Below are positions 1 to 5,268 of a DNA stretch of 5,268 bases, in pieces. Source of the DNA: an uncultured Methanosarcinales archaeon (GTDB lineage: Archaea; Halobacteriota; Methanosarcinia; Methanotrichales; Methanotrichaceae); the NCBI GenBank assembly GCA_937864385.1, contig CALMJN010000363.1, positions 1-5,268 on the forward strand. The letters are read 5' to 3'. Position numbers and translations under genes: made by a program. The notes beneath the pieces are model-generated. The model was not told where the DNA came from and did no database searches. It saw nothing but the letters and a program-made list of their open reading frames with translations. The stretch's first letter is position 1; each line of letters begins with the position of its first letter.

Positions 1-6
1 AAGAGA

Positions 7-348
7 TTATGCATCCTTCTTTCCGTCCCTCTCCGCCGCCCCTGAGGCGGCTCTTGCCCTGGCCATAGCCCGGTAGTAGCCCAGGAAGTAGCCTATGATC
101 AGGCTGCCCACGGCGGCTTGCAGGGCGAAGAGGAGGCTTTCTATCTCCCCGCTCTGCGGCTCATAAATGGAGCTGTACCAGGGCTCGTAAGCGCCGCCGG
201 TCAGGTCGGATATAACTCCCTCCGCCTGGCTGTCCGCCCCGCTCCACTCGTGAATTCCCGTGGAGGCAGTATAGGCGAAGGCAGCGATGAAGAGCAGCAC
301 CAGGCCCAGCACAATGGCCTCCAGGCTCATCCCCGATCCGATTTTCAT
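7..348 (-). CDS. cbiN: Cobalt ECF transporter accessory protein CbiN
   Basis: Small integral membrane protein of 113 residues that works with CbiM in the substrate-capture module of the CbiMNQO cobalt importer; in this family CbiN is needed for metal loading of CbiM. Two membrane segments are visible, at about residues 9-28 and 71-91, joined by an extracytoplasmic loop. The loop carries the family signature: GADSQAEGVI (37-46), YEPWYSSIYEP (54-64) and SGEIESLLFALQAA (66-79), followed by GYFLGYY (86-92). The C-terminal tail is basic and charged, as expected for a cytosolic end. The ATG overlaps the cbiM stop as ATGA (345-348), and GGGAGG lies 7 bases upstream on the minus strand, which supports this start over Met7. 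The overlap implies translational coupling with cbiM. The gene is intact, ending in TAA at 7-9. Family assignment is from motifs and gene order. Confidence 0.95.
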   Translation of the reverse strand: MKIGSGMSLEAIVLGLVLLFIAAFAYTASTGIHEWSGADSQAEGVISDLTGGAYEPWYSSIYEPQSGEIESLLFALQAAVGSLIIGYFLGYYRAMARARAASGAAERDGKKDA

Positions 349-1040
349 GCCGCTGCCTCCCGGAGCCGGGCCACTGCTTTTTCCGAGACAACATTCATCC
401 TCACCAGAACATCGCTCCGGAGCTGTACTATGTACTTGAACATCAATGCCGTTACCGCTCCCTCCACTGCAGCCAGGGGCACCTGGGTGATGGCAAAAAC
501 GGCGGCAAAGGCCTCAAATGAGGCGTAGACTCCGCCGGAGGCGGCGGGAAAGGCCAGGGCCAGCTGAAGAGAGGTCATCAGATATGTAGCCCAGTCGGCC
601 AGCGTCGCCGCCAGGAAGACGGAGAGGTATAAATGCAGGCCGGATCGGCTTGCCGCCCTGTAGACCAGGTATCCCACGGCCGGACCGGCTATGCCCATGG
701 AAAAGACATTGGCCCCCAGGGTGGTCAGGCCCCCGTGGGCCAGGAAGACGGCCTGGTAGACCAGGACTATCACCGCCAGGACGGAGGTGATCCAGGGGCC
801 GAAGATGATGGCGCCCATGCCCGTCCCCGTGGGATGGGAGCAGCTTCCGGTGACGGATGGCAGCTTCAGCGAGGAGAGAACGAAGACGAAGGCTCCGGCC
901 ACAGCCAGCAGGGGCAGGGTCTCGCGGCTCTCTTTGATCATCCGGTTCATCTTATAGACGCCATAGGCCACCACGGGCAGCGATAGAGCAAACCAGATCT
1001 CCCACCAGGGATGGGGGAGAAATCCCTCCATGATATGCAT
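345..1040 (-). CDS. cbiM: Cobalt ECF transporter substrate-binding membrane protein CbiM
   Basis: S-component of a cobalt ECF importer, 231 residues, full length for the family. The N-terminus MHIMEGFLP is the hallmark: in the CbiM/NikM family the mature N-terminal Met and His2 help coordinate the metal, so the start codon is functionally fixed at 1038-1040. The second hallmark, GSCSHPTGTGMGAIIFGP, spans residues 65-82 and contains His69, equivalent to the conserved metal-ligand histidine of NikM. AHGGLTTLGANVFSMGIAGP (101-120) is also typical. About six hydrophobic segments are visible, near residues 14-32, 42-60, 76-98, 105-128, 137-160 and 176-203. Its neighbour cbiN overlaps the stop. Genes for the CbiQ transmembrane and CbiO ATPase subunits would be expected downstream, outside the window. 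In methanogens the imported cobalt would supply corrinoid methyltransferases; that role is inference. Nickel as substrate is less likely because a true CbiN follows. Confidence 0.96.
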   Translation of the reverse strand: MHIMEGFLPHPWWEIWFALSLPVVAYGVYKMNRMIKESRETLPLLAVAGAFVFVLSSLKLPSVTGSCSHPTGTGMGAIIFGPWITSVLAVIVLVYQAVFLAHGGLTTLGANVFSMGIAGPAVGYLVYRAASRSGLHLYLSVFLAATLADWATYLMTSLQLALAFPAASGGVYASFEAFAAVFAITQVPLAAVEGAVTALMFKYIVQLRSDVLVRMNVVSEKAVARLREAAA

Positions 1041-1051
1041 GGATGATGGCT

Positions 1052-1064
1052 GGGATATGATCCC
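1052..1064. promoter_or_regulatory. Candidate operator dyad in the cbiM promoter
   Basis: GGGAT-ATG-ATCCC is a perfect inverted repeat with 5-base arms around a 3-base centre. It sits between the cbiM TATA box and the predicted transcription start, so a protein bound here would block initiation. A metal- or corrinoid-responsive repressor would make sense for a cobalt importer, but the motif matches no operator that I recognise. A short dyad like this can occur by chance. Confidence 0.3.
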
Positions 1065-1079
1065 TTATAAAGTTTTCTT
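1064..1079 (-). promoter_or_regulatory. Archaeal BRE/TATA promoter of cbiMN
   Basis: On the minus strand the sequence reads AAGAAAA then CTTTATAAG, a purine-rich BRE-like stretch followed by a near-consensus archaeal TATA box (1064-1072). The box centre, 1068, is 28 bases from the A of the cbiM ATG. Archaeal transcription normally starts about 25-27 bases from the TATA centre, so the transcript should start within a base or two of the ATG. No Shine-Dalgarno sequence precedes cbiM, which agrees with a leaderless mRNA. The start site is predicted, not observed. Confidence 0.7.
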
Positions 1080-1132
1080 GTGTTAGAACCAAATTTGTTT
1101 AATTATCATTTTCACCCTGCCCATGAACAGCC

Positions 1133-1141
1133 CTTAAATAG
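1133..1141 (+). promoter_or_regulatory. Putative TATA box of xseAB
   Basis: CTTAAATAG resembles an archaeal TATA box, centred at 1137, which is 28 bases upstream of the xseA TTG start. This is the same spacing as for cbiM on the other strand. The upstream BRE-like element is weak (CAGCC precedes it). No Shine-Dalgarno sequence lies upstream of xseA, so a leaderless transcript is the likely reading. Confidence 0.55.
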
Positions 1142-1164
1142 CCTTCCGGCCCATTTACACTGCC

Positions 1165-2370
1165 TTGACCCAGATATTCACCGTCACGGAGCTGAATTCG
1201 AGGATCTCCGACCGCCTGGAGGGAGACCTGCGCCTGCACGACCTCTGGGCCAGGGGCGAGGTCTCCAATTACATACATCACCGCTCCGGACACAGGTACT
1301 TCACCCTCAAAGACAGGGAGGCCCAGATCTCCTGCGTCCTCTTCCGAAGCAACGGAGGCGCTCTGGACTTCGAGATGAATGACGGCAAGAACGTTCTGGT
1401 CTACGGTGATGTGACCGTTTACCGCCCCCAGGGCAGGGTGCAGCTGGTGGCCCGTGGCATCAAGCAGGATGAGGGGCTGGGATTTCGCCACCTTCAGCTT
1501 GAGGCGCTCAAAGAGAAGCTGGCGGCAGAGGGCTTATTCGCCCCGGAGAGAAAGCGGCCCCTGCCCCGCTATCCGGAGAGGATAGGAATAGTCACCTCTC
1601 CCCAGGGGGCGGCTCTGCGGGATGTGCTGCGCACGCTGGGAAATTATCCCGCCAGGATCATACTCTCTCCCGCCCAGGTGCAGGGGGAGGAGGCGGAGAA
1701 GAGCATTGCCGCCGCCCTCCTGGCCTTGCGGGGCCGCTCTGATCTGATCATAGTCTGCCGGGGTGGCGGCTCGACCGAGGACCTCTGGTGCTTTAACTCG
1801 GAGATGGTGGCCCGGGCCATATTCGCCAGCGATGCGCCGGTGATCTCCGCGGTGGGCCATGAGACAGACGTGACCGTGGCTGATCATGTGGCCGACGCCA
1901 GAGCGGCAACGCCCACAGCAGCGGCAAAGATGGCTGTTCCCGACCTGGAGGAGGTACAAGAGGCCCTGAAATATACAAAGGTGCGGATGATGCGAGCCCT
2001 CTGGACCACTCTGGAGAGGGCAGAGGACCGGCTGGGTCATCTGCAGCATGTCCTATCCGCCCGACGGATGTACTCTCTGGCCCGGGACTCCCGCCAGCGG
2101 CTGGACTATCTCAGCCAGAGGCTGGAGGGGGCAGAAGCTGGAAGGCTGAAGAGCCATAAGAGCCGGCTGGAGCTGCTGGCAGGGCGACTGGGGGCGGTGG
2201 GGCCTCAGGAGACGCTTCAGCGCGGCTATGCCATCGCCCGATCCGGAAAGGGCTTGATCATCAAGGCTGAAGATGTCCGGCCGGGTGAGGATATAGAGCT
2301 GATCCTCTACCAGGGGCGGCTGCGCTGCCGGGTTCTGGAATGCAGGAATGATGAGGAGGCAATGCTTTGA
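1165..2370 (+). CDS. xseA: Exodeoxyribonuclease VII large subunit
   Basis: Catalytic subunit of exonuclease VII, which degrades single-stranded DNA from both ends to short acid-soluble oligonucleotides without needing a metal. It is 401 residues long. The N-terminal OB-fold (about 3-100) opens with FTVTELNSRI and contains WARGEVSNY (28-36). The catalytic core (about 125-260) contains RIGIVTSPQGAALRDVL (139-155), CRGGGSTEDLWCFN (198-211) and SAVGHETDVTVADHVADARA (228-247). Asp153, Arg199, His232 and Asp235 align with the E. coli residues Asp155, Arg205, His238 and Asp241, so the enzyme looks active. A charged helical stalk (about 260-345) is followed by the C-terminal segment LQRGYAIARSGKG (351-363). 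E. coli XseA has 456 residues; the shortfall is mainly in the helical stalk. The start is TTG: an in-frame stop lies at 1135-1137 and no ATG, GTG or TTG lies between. The stop overlaps the xseB start. Confidence 0.95.
   Translation: MTQIFTVTELNSRISDRLEGDLRLHDLWARGEVSNYIHHRSGHRYFTLKDREAQISCVLFRSNGGALDFEMNDGKNVLVYGDVTVYRPQGRVQLVARGIKQDEGLGFRHLQLEALKEKLAAEGLFAPERKRPLPRYPERIGIVTSPQGAALRDVLRTLGNYPARIILSPAQVQGEEAEKSIAAALLALRGRSDLIIVCRGGGSTEDLWCFNSEMVARAIFASDAPVISAVGHETDVTVADHVADARAATPTAAAKMAVPDLEEVQEALKYTKVRMMRALWTTLERAEDRLGHLQHVLSARRMYSLARDSRQRLDYLSQRLEGAEAGRLKSHKSRLELLAGRLGAVGPQETLQRGYAIARSGKGLIIKAEDVRPGEDIELILYQGRLRCRVLECRNDEEAML
2355..2359 (+). promoter_or_regulatory. Ribosome binding site fixing the xseB TTG start
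   Basis: GGAGG lies within the 3' end of xseA, 7 bases before the TTG at 2367. It is the strongest Shine-Dalgarno sequence on the plus strand of the window, and it picks out TTG as the xseB start where no ATG is available. Confidence 0.8.
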
Positions 2371-2576
2371 AGCAAGAAGAGACTAGCCTGGAAGGGGCAT
2401 TGGACAGCCTGGAGCAGATAGTAGAGGTGCTGGAGGATGGCAAGATGAGCCTGGAGGAGAGCCTGGAGCTATACGAGAGGGGAATGAAGCTCGTCTCCCT
2501 CTGCCAGAGCCGCCTGCAGAATGCAGAGAAGCGGATCGAGTGCCTTACCGGAGAGCTGCCCTCAGATTTGTCCTGA
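2367..2576 (+). CDS. xseB: Exodeoxyribonuclease VII small subunit
   Basis: Small helical partner of XseA, 69 residues; E. coli XseB has 80. The protein is almost wholly alpha-helical and acidic. Typical family positions are visible: LEGALDSLEQIVEVLEDGKM (8-27), SLEESLELYERGM (28-40) and CQSRLQNAEKRIECL (46-60), with a short disordered tail. In the known enzyme several XseB copies bind the XseA helical stalk and are required for nuclease activity. The TTG start overlaps the xseA stop as TTGA (2367-2370), so the two subunits are probably made by coupled translation. The stop is TGA at 2574-2576. The gene is intact and small enough to be missed by length cut-offs, but the family match is clear. 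Confidence 0.93.
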   Translation: MKQEETSLEGALDSLEQIVEVLEDGKMSLEESLELYERGMKLVSLCQSRLQNAEKRIECLTGELPSDLS

Positions 2577-2630
2577 ACCGGCGGCGCCTCGAAATCGTTG
2601 TCCGCCTGAGGTTGCCGACCTGGCAATAAG

Positions 2631-2690
2631 GTTAAATATATCCAATGTACTTTTTCATACATCATAGTAATGATTAGTACATTAAATATA
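2631..2690 (+). promoter_or_regulatory. trpBA promoter region with duplicated TATA box
   Basis: TTAAATATATC occurs twice, at 2632-2642 and 2682-2692, exactly 50 bases apart. Either copy could act as an archaeal TATA box. The first predicts a transcript start near 2661, just upstream of the ATG at 2670. The second predicts a start near 2711, close to the GTG at 2715. An 8-base inverted repeat, AATGTACT (2644-2651) and AGTACATT (2676-2683), is interleaved with the two boxes and resembles a regulator binding site. Its central TGTAC resembles the TGTACA box reported for the methanogen tryptophan regulator TrpY; assigning it to such a regulator is inference. The AT-rich character contrasts with the GC-rich genes on both sides. 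Confidence 0.55.
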
Positions 2691-3902
2691 TCAGCCGGTG
2701 ATTCTTTGGATTCTGTGATATCCTCCAATGCGGCGGTCAAGTTCGGCCGCTACGGCGGCCTATTTGTGCCCGAGACCCTGGTACAGCCCTTAAAAGAGCT
2801 GTCGGACTCCTATTTGCGCCTGATGAAGAATGAAGGCTTCCGGGAGGAGCTGGATCTTCTGCTCCGGAATTTTGCCGGAAGACCGACAGCTCTCTACCAT
2901 GCTAAAAACCTCAGCCACAAGCTGGGATGCAAGGTCTACCTCAAGAGGGAGGACCTGGTGCACGGCGGAGCGCATAAGCTCAACAATACACTGGGCCAGG
3001 CCCTGGTGGCCAAGAAAATGGGCAAGACCCGTCTTATTGCTGAGACAGGAGCGGGCCAGCACGGCGTGGCTACGGCCATCGTGGGCGCCAATCTGGGCTT
3101 CCAGACCCAGATCTACATGGGCGAGGTGGACATAGAGCGGCAGAAGATGAACGTCTACCGCATGCGCCTCATGGGAGCAGAGGTCATACCGGTCCGGTCC
3201 GGCTCCCGTACCCTCAAGGACGCCATCAACGAGGCCATGAGGGACTGGGCCGCCTCCTTCGAACACACCCACTATCTGCTGGGAACAGTGGCAGGGGCCC
3301 ATCCCTTTCCCAGCATGGTGCGGGACTTCCAGAGCGTTATCGGGCAGGAGACAAGGGAGCAGATTCTGGAGGCAGAGGGACGCCTGCCGGACAGCATAGT
3401 GGCCTGCGTGGGCGGAGGCAGCAATGCCATGGGCATCTTCGCTCCCTTTCTAAAGGATGAAGTGGTCCGGCTGATAGCAGTGGAGGCAGGTGGGCGCGGT
3501 CCGGGATGCACGGAGCGGACTGCTGATCACGGAGCCAGCCTGGGCCAGGGCAGCGACGGCGTGCTACACGGCGCGCTGACAAAAATCCTCCAGGATCCCT
3601 ACGGCCAGATTTTGGAGTCCTATTCCGTGGCTGCCGGCCTGGACTACCCAGGAGTGGGGCCGGAGCTGGCTTACCTCTCTGAGATGGGCAGGGTTACGAC
3701 GCGCCTGGCCGATGACAGGACAGCCATGCGGGGCTTTCATGCGCTATCAAGATTGGAGGGGATCATACCCGCCTTGGAGTCGGCCCATGCCCTGGGCTAC
3801 TGCCTGAAACACCCGGAGGAGCTGGGAGAGCTGACAGTGATCAACGTCTCCGGGCGGGGAGACAAGGATCTATCAACGGTGATGGAATATGAAAATCTCT
3901 GA
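2670..3902 (+). CDS. trpB: Tryptophan synthase beta chain
   Basis: PLP-dependent beta subunit that joins indole to L-serine to form tryptophan, working in an alpha2-beta2 complex with TrpA. It has 410 residues from this [15 protein letters not shown] (26-37) marks the true N-terminal core. GGAHKLNNT (99-107) carries the PLP lysine, Lys103. [13 protein letters not shown] (124-136) carries the catalytic glutamate Glu125. GGGSNAMG (248-255) is the phosphate-binding loop. [10 protein letters not shown] (323-332), EGIIPALES (363-371) and SGRGDKD (394-400, with PLP-pyridine Ser394) complete the active site. These are TrpB1-type features, fitting the trpA partner. E. coli TrpB has 397 residues with only about 14 before the FGG motif, so this start adds a tail. 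TTG at 2706 (GGTGAT three bases upstream, giving 398 aa) or GTG at 2715 (395 aa) are credible alternatives, and the ATG has no Shine-Dalgarno sequence. The function is certain and the start is not. Confidence 0.96.
   Translation: MISTLNISAGDSLDSVISSNAAVKFGRYGGLFVPETLVQPLKELSDSYLRLMKNEGFREELDLLLRNFAGRPTALYHAKNLSHKLGCKVYLKREDLVHGGAHKLNNTLGQALVAKKMGKTRLIAETGAGQHGVATAIVGANLGFQTQIYMGEVDIERQKMNVYRMRLMGAEVIPVRSGSRTLKDAINEAMRDWAASFEHTHYLLGTVAGAHPFPSMVRDFQSVIGQETREQILEAEGRLPDSIVACVGGGSNAMGIFAPFLKDEVVRLIAVEAGGRGPGCTERTADHGASLGQGSDGVLHGALTKILQDPYGQILESYSVAAGLDYPGVGPELAYLSEMGRVTTRLADDRTAMRGFHALSRLEGIIPALESAHALGYCLKHPEELGELTVINVSGRGDKDLSTVMEYENL
3878..3883 (+). promoter_or_regulatory. Ribosome binding site of trpA inside trpB
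   Basis: GGTGAT is complementary to the 3' end of archaeal 16S rRNA (AUCACC). It lies 5 bases before the trpA ATG, within the last codons of trpB. It supports the overlapping start. Confidence 0.65.
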
Positions 3903-4665
3903 AGCATTCCGGGAGACGCCTCTCCTCATCGTCTACATCTGTGCCGGGGACCCCAGCCCAGAGGCTACGCCGGAGCTGGTGCGCCGCCTTGTTGCTGCCG
4001 GAGCGGATATAATTGAGCTCGGCCTGCCCCACTCCGATCCCATAGCCGACGGCCCCACCATCCAGGCCGCCGCCCAGAGGGCTATAGCGGCGGGGATGAA
4101 CACCGATGTCTACTTCGGCGTAGCGGCAGCGGCGGATGTTCCTGTGCCCAAGGTGTTCATGGGCTACTACAATATGATCTACTCCCGAGGCCTGGAGCGC
4201 TTTGCTGAGGACTGTGCCCGATCCGGCATAAGCGGCCTGATTGTGCCCGACCTGCCCCCGGAAGAGGCGGGGCCGCTGAAGGCAGCCTGCGCCGCTCAGG
4301 GCGTGGACCTGATCTTCCTCGTCGCCCCCAATACCCCAGCAGAGCGGATGAGGCTGATTGAGCAGGAGACATCCGGCTTTCTCTACCTCGTGGCCAGGAC
4401 GGGGGTCACGGGAGCCAGGAGCGACGTGCTGCAGAGCACCAGGGATCTCGTCGCCCGGGCTGCAAGTAGCAAGCCCCGAGCGGTGGGCTTTGGCATCTCC
4501 ACTGCCGCCCAGGCGGCTGAGGTTATTGCAGCCGGGGCGGATGCGGCTATTGTGGGATCGGTCTGCGTGGACCTGATCGCCCGGGGAGAGGAGGAGGAGT
4601 TGATGACCTTGGTCTCGGAGATGAAAAAGGCGGTAAAGGCAGCGGGAAGGGCAAGGCTCCAATAG
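3889..4665 (+). CDS. trpA: Tryptophan synthase alpha chain
   Basis: Alpha subunit that cleaves indole-3-glycerol phosphate to indole and glyceraldehyde-3-phosphate and channels the indole to TrpB. It is a 258-residue TIM barrel, close to the usual length of about 268. YICAGDP (16-22) is the first-strand motif. [18 protein letters not shown] (42-59) holds both catalytic acids, Glu43 and Asp54, equivalent to E. coli Glu49 and Asp60. [12 protein letters not shown] (116-127), RTGVTGAR (170-177, the mobile loop-6 region), GFGIST (200-205) and GADAAIVGS (216-224, phosphate binding) follow in the expected order. His47 replaces the Phe/Tyr usually found in the PFSDP motif. The gene overlaps the end of trpB by 14 bases, which favours balanced production of the two subunits. 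No other trp genes are visible, so trpBA may be separate from the rest of the pathway or at the end of a split operon. It ends in TAG at 4663-4665. Confidence 0.96.
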   Translation: MKISEAFRETPLLIVYICAGDPSPEATPELVRRLVAAGADIIELGLPHSDPIADGPTIQAAAQRAIAAGMNTDVYFGVAAAADVPVPKVFMGYYNMIYSRGLERFAEDCARSGISGLIVPDLPPEEAGPLKAACAAQGVDLIFLVAPNTPAERMRLIEQETSGFLYLVARTGVTGARSDVLQSTRDLVARAASSKPRAVGFGISTAAQAAEVIAAGADAAIVGSVCVDLIARGEEEELMTLVSEMKKAVKAAGRARLQ

Positions 4666-4687
4666 TCCTCAAAAGAAAGAGGCGAGC

Positions 4688-5268
4688 ATGACCGAGGATC
4701 AGAGAAGGTTCGTCTCCCGGACCAGGAGCGATCTGGAGGCGGGGGCCGATGTGACCATCGTCGCCTATGGCGACTCCATCACCGCCGGATTTGCCGTGCG
4801 CCGTGGCTTTCCCTCCTTCTGGAAGCAGATGCTCGAGGAAAAATATCCCGAGGCAGGATTGGAGATGATCAACTCCGGCATCTCCGGGGACACCACTTTG
4901 GATGGCCTCTCCCGCCTGGACTGGGCCGCCCTCTCCTACGAGCCGGGTCTGGTGACTATCAACTTCGGCATCAATGACTGCGTTCTGGGCCTGGGCCTGG
5001 AGGAGTTCGAGATGAACCTGGTGGAGATGGTGCGGCGCATCCGGGCCGAGGTCGGCGGCGACTACCCGATCCTCTACCGGCTCAGCGCTGAAGAGCGGAT
5101 CCCCGGAGGAACCACGCTGGAAGACACCCTGCAGCTGGTGCGCCTGCTGGAGGAGGCGGGGGTGGACTGCTTCGACATCACCGCCGGCATCTACGACAGC
5201 ATCGAGTGGATCTACACGCTGCAGGGGGTCGCCCCCGGCTCGCTCATCCCGCTGGCCGAGGCGGTGAA
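4688..5268 (+). CDS. SGNH/GDSL hydrolase N-terminus joined in frame to an OYE-family fragment (partial)
   Basis: Open reading frame of at least 193 codons with no stop before the window edge. Residues 1 to about 112 are an SGNH/GDSL esterase-like domain. Block I is YGDSITAG (27-34) with the nucleophile Ser30, block II is NSGISGDTT (62-70), and block III is FGINDC (93-98) with Asn96. There is no signal peptide, so a cytosolic enzyme is likely; the substrate is unknown. A complete family member would go on to a block V Asp-x-x-His. Instead, from about residue 120 the protein matches the middle of an Old Yellow Enzyme/2,4-dienoyl-CoA reductase-type barrel, so the catalytic histidine region is absent. 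The ATG follows trpA by 22 bases, with AGAGG 5 bases upstream, so the hydrolase part could be cotranscribed with trpBA. The reading frame as given is probably not one natural protein. Confidence 0.75.
   Translation, partial: MTEDQRRFVSRTRSDLEAGADVTIVAYGDSITAGFAVRRGFPSFWKQMLEEKYPEAGLEMINSGISGDTTLDGLSRLDWAALSYEPGLVTINFGINDCVLGLGLEEFEMNLVEMVRRIRAEVGGDYPILYRLSAEERIPGGTTLEDTLQLVRLLEEAGVDCFDITAGIYDSIEWIYTLQGVAPGSLIPLAEAV
5050..5268 (+). other. Old Yellow Enzyme-type flavin oxidoreductase fragment, probably chimeric
   Basis: The translation here reads VGGDYPILYRLSAEE (122-136 of the ORF), then PGGTTLEDTLQLVRLLEEAG (139-158), then VDCFDITAGIYDS and APGSLIPLAEAV. This order and wording is the interior of the NADH:flavin oxidoreductase (OYE) barrel as in FadH/BaiCD-type enzymes: the strand with YRLS, the acidic/glycine loop, the helix ending LLEEAGVD, and the PxGSLxPLAEAV stretch before the next barrel strand. 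The N-terminal half of the barrel, with its FMN-binding strands, is missing because GDSL sequence takes its place. Third codon positions are A or T in 5 of 80 codons (from residue 114), against 20 of 113 in the hydrolase part, and every Asp is GAC. Confidence 0.7.

Noticed and set aside
118..986. Plus-strand ORFs opposite cbiM and cbiN (118-528 and 633-986)
   Set aside because: They are antisense shadows of strongly matched membrane-protein genes; the translations have low-complexity composition and no recognisable domain.
1086..1100. Imperfect palindrome around CAAATTTG between the divergent promoters
   Set aside because: Short AT-rich palindromes are expected by chance in AT-rich spacer, and it is not placed against either predicted start site.
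1041..1164. Cobalamin riboswitch ahead of cbiM
   Set aside because: The spacer is only 124 bases, is shared with the xseA promoter, and the predicted cbiM transcript has essentially no leader to hold an aptamer.
2612..2626. Hairpin TTGCC-GACCT-GGCAA after xseB as an intrinsic terminator
   Set aside because: The stem has only 5 base pairs and no T-tract follows directly. The TTTTT at 2651-2655 is further on, within the trpB promoter region. Termination there is possible but unsupported.
3841..4662. Long minus-strand ORF of 273 codons opposite trpA
   Set aside because: It is a GC-driven open antisense frame over a clear trpA gene; its translation shows no family motif and it has no promoter or ribosome site that I can see.
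4688..5268. A genuine new two-domain enzyme (GDSL esterase plus flavin oxidoreductase)
   Set aside because: Both domains would be missing essential halves: no block V histidine, and no N-terminal FMN-binding part of the barrel. The join also coincides with a codon-use shift, so a chimera is more likely.

Overview
The window looks like a piece of a methanogenic archaeon, probably of the Methanosarcinales/Methanotrichales type; the genus is a guess. The signs are archaeal TATA boxes with purine-rich upstream elements, genes that seem to lack leaders, GGTGAT-type ribosome sites, tight ATGA/TTGA gene overlaps, and a cobalt importer of the kind corrinoid-dependent methanogens need. Base composition is moderately GC-rich and coding density is high.

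Layout. Positions 7-1040 (minus strand) hold cbiM and cbiN, the membrane substrate-capture parts of a cobalt ECF transporter, overlapping by 4 bases. The ATPase and coupling subunits would be expected beyond position 1. A 124-base divergent promoter region (1041-1164) separates them from a plus-strand pair, xseA and xseB, the two subunits of exodeoxyribonuclease VII. Both of these start with TTG and they overlap by 4 bases. A 93-base gap (2577-2669) carries the promoter region of trpB and trpA, which encode the two subunits of tryptophan synthase and overlap by 14 bases. A further ORF starts 22 bases after trpA and runs off the window's right edge.

Most notable is that last ORF. It starts as a clear SGNH/GDSL hydrolase (blocks I-III visible), then near position 5020-5055 switches in frame to the interior of an Old Yellow Enzyme-type flavin oxidoreductase barrel, with a shift to almost exclusively G/C third codon positions. 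An assembly chimera at a short shared sequence is the simplest explanation; a genuine recombination is possible. Smaller points are matched leaderless-type promoters on cbiM and xseA, a dyad between the cbiM TATA box and its start, and a duplicated TATA box plus an 8-bp inverted repeat around the uncertain start of trpB.

I found no RNA genes, mobile elements or CRISPR array, and no convincing undescribed multi-gene system.
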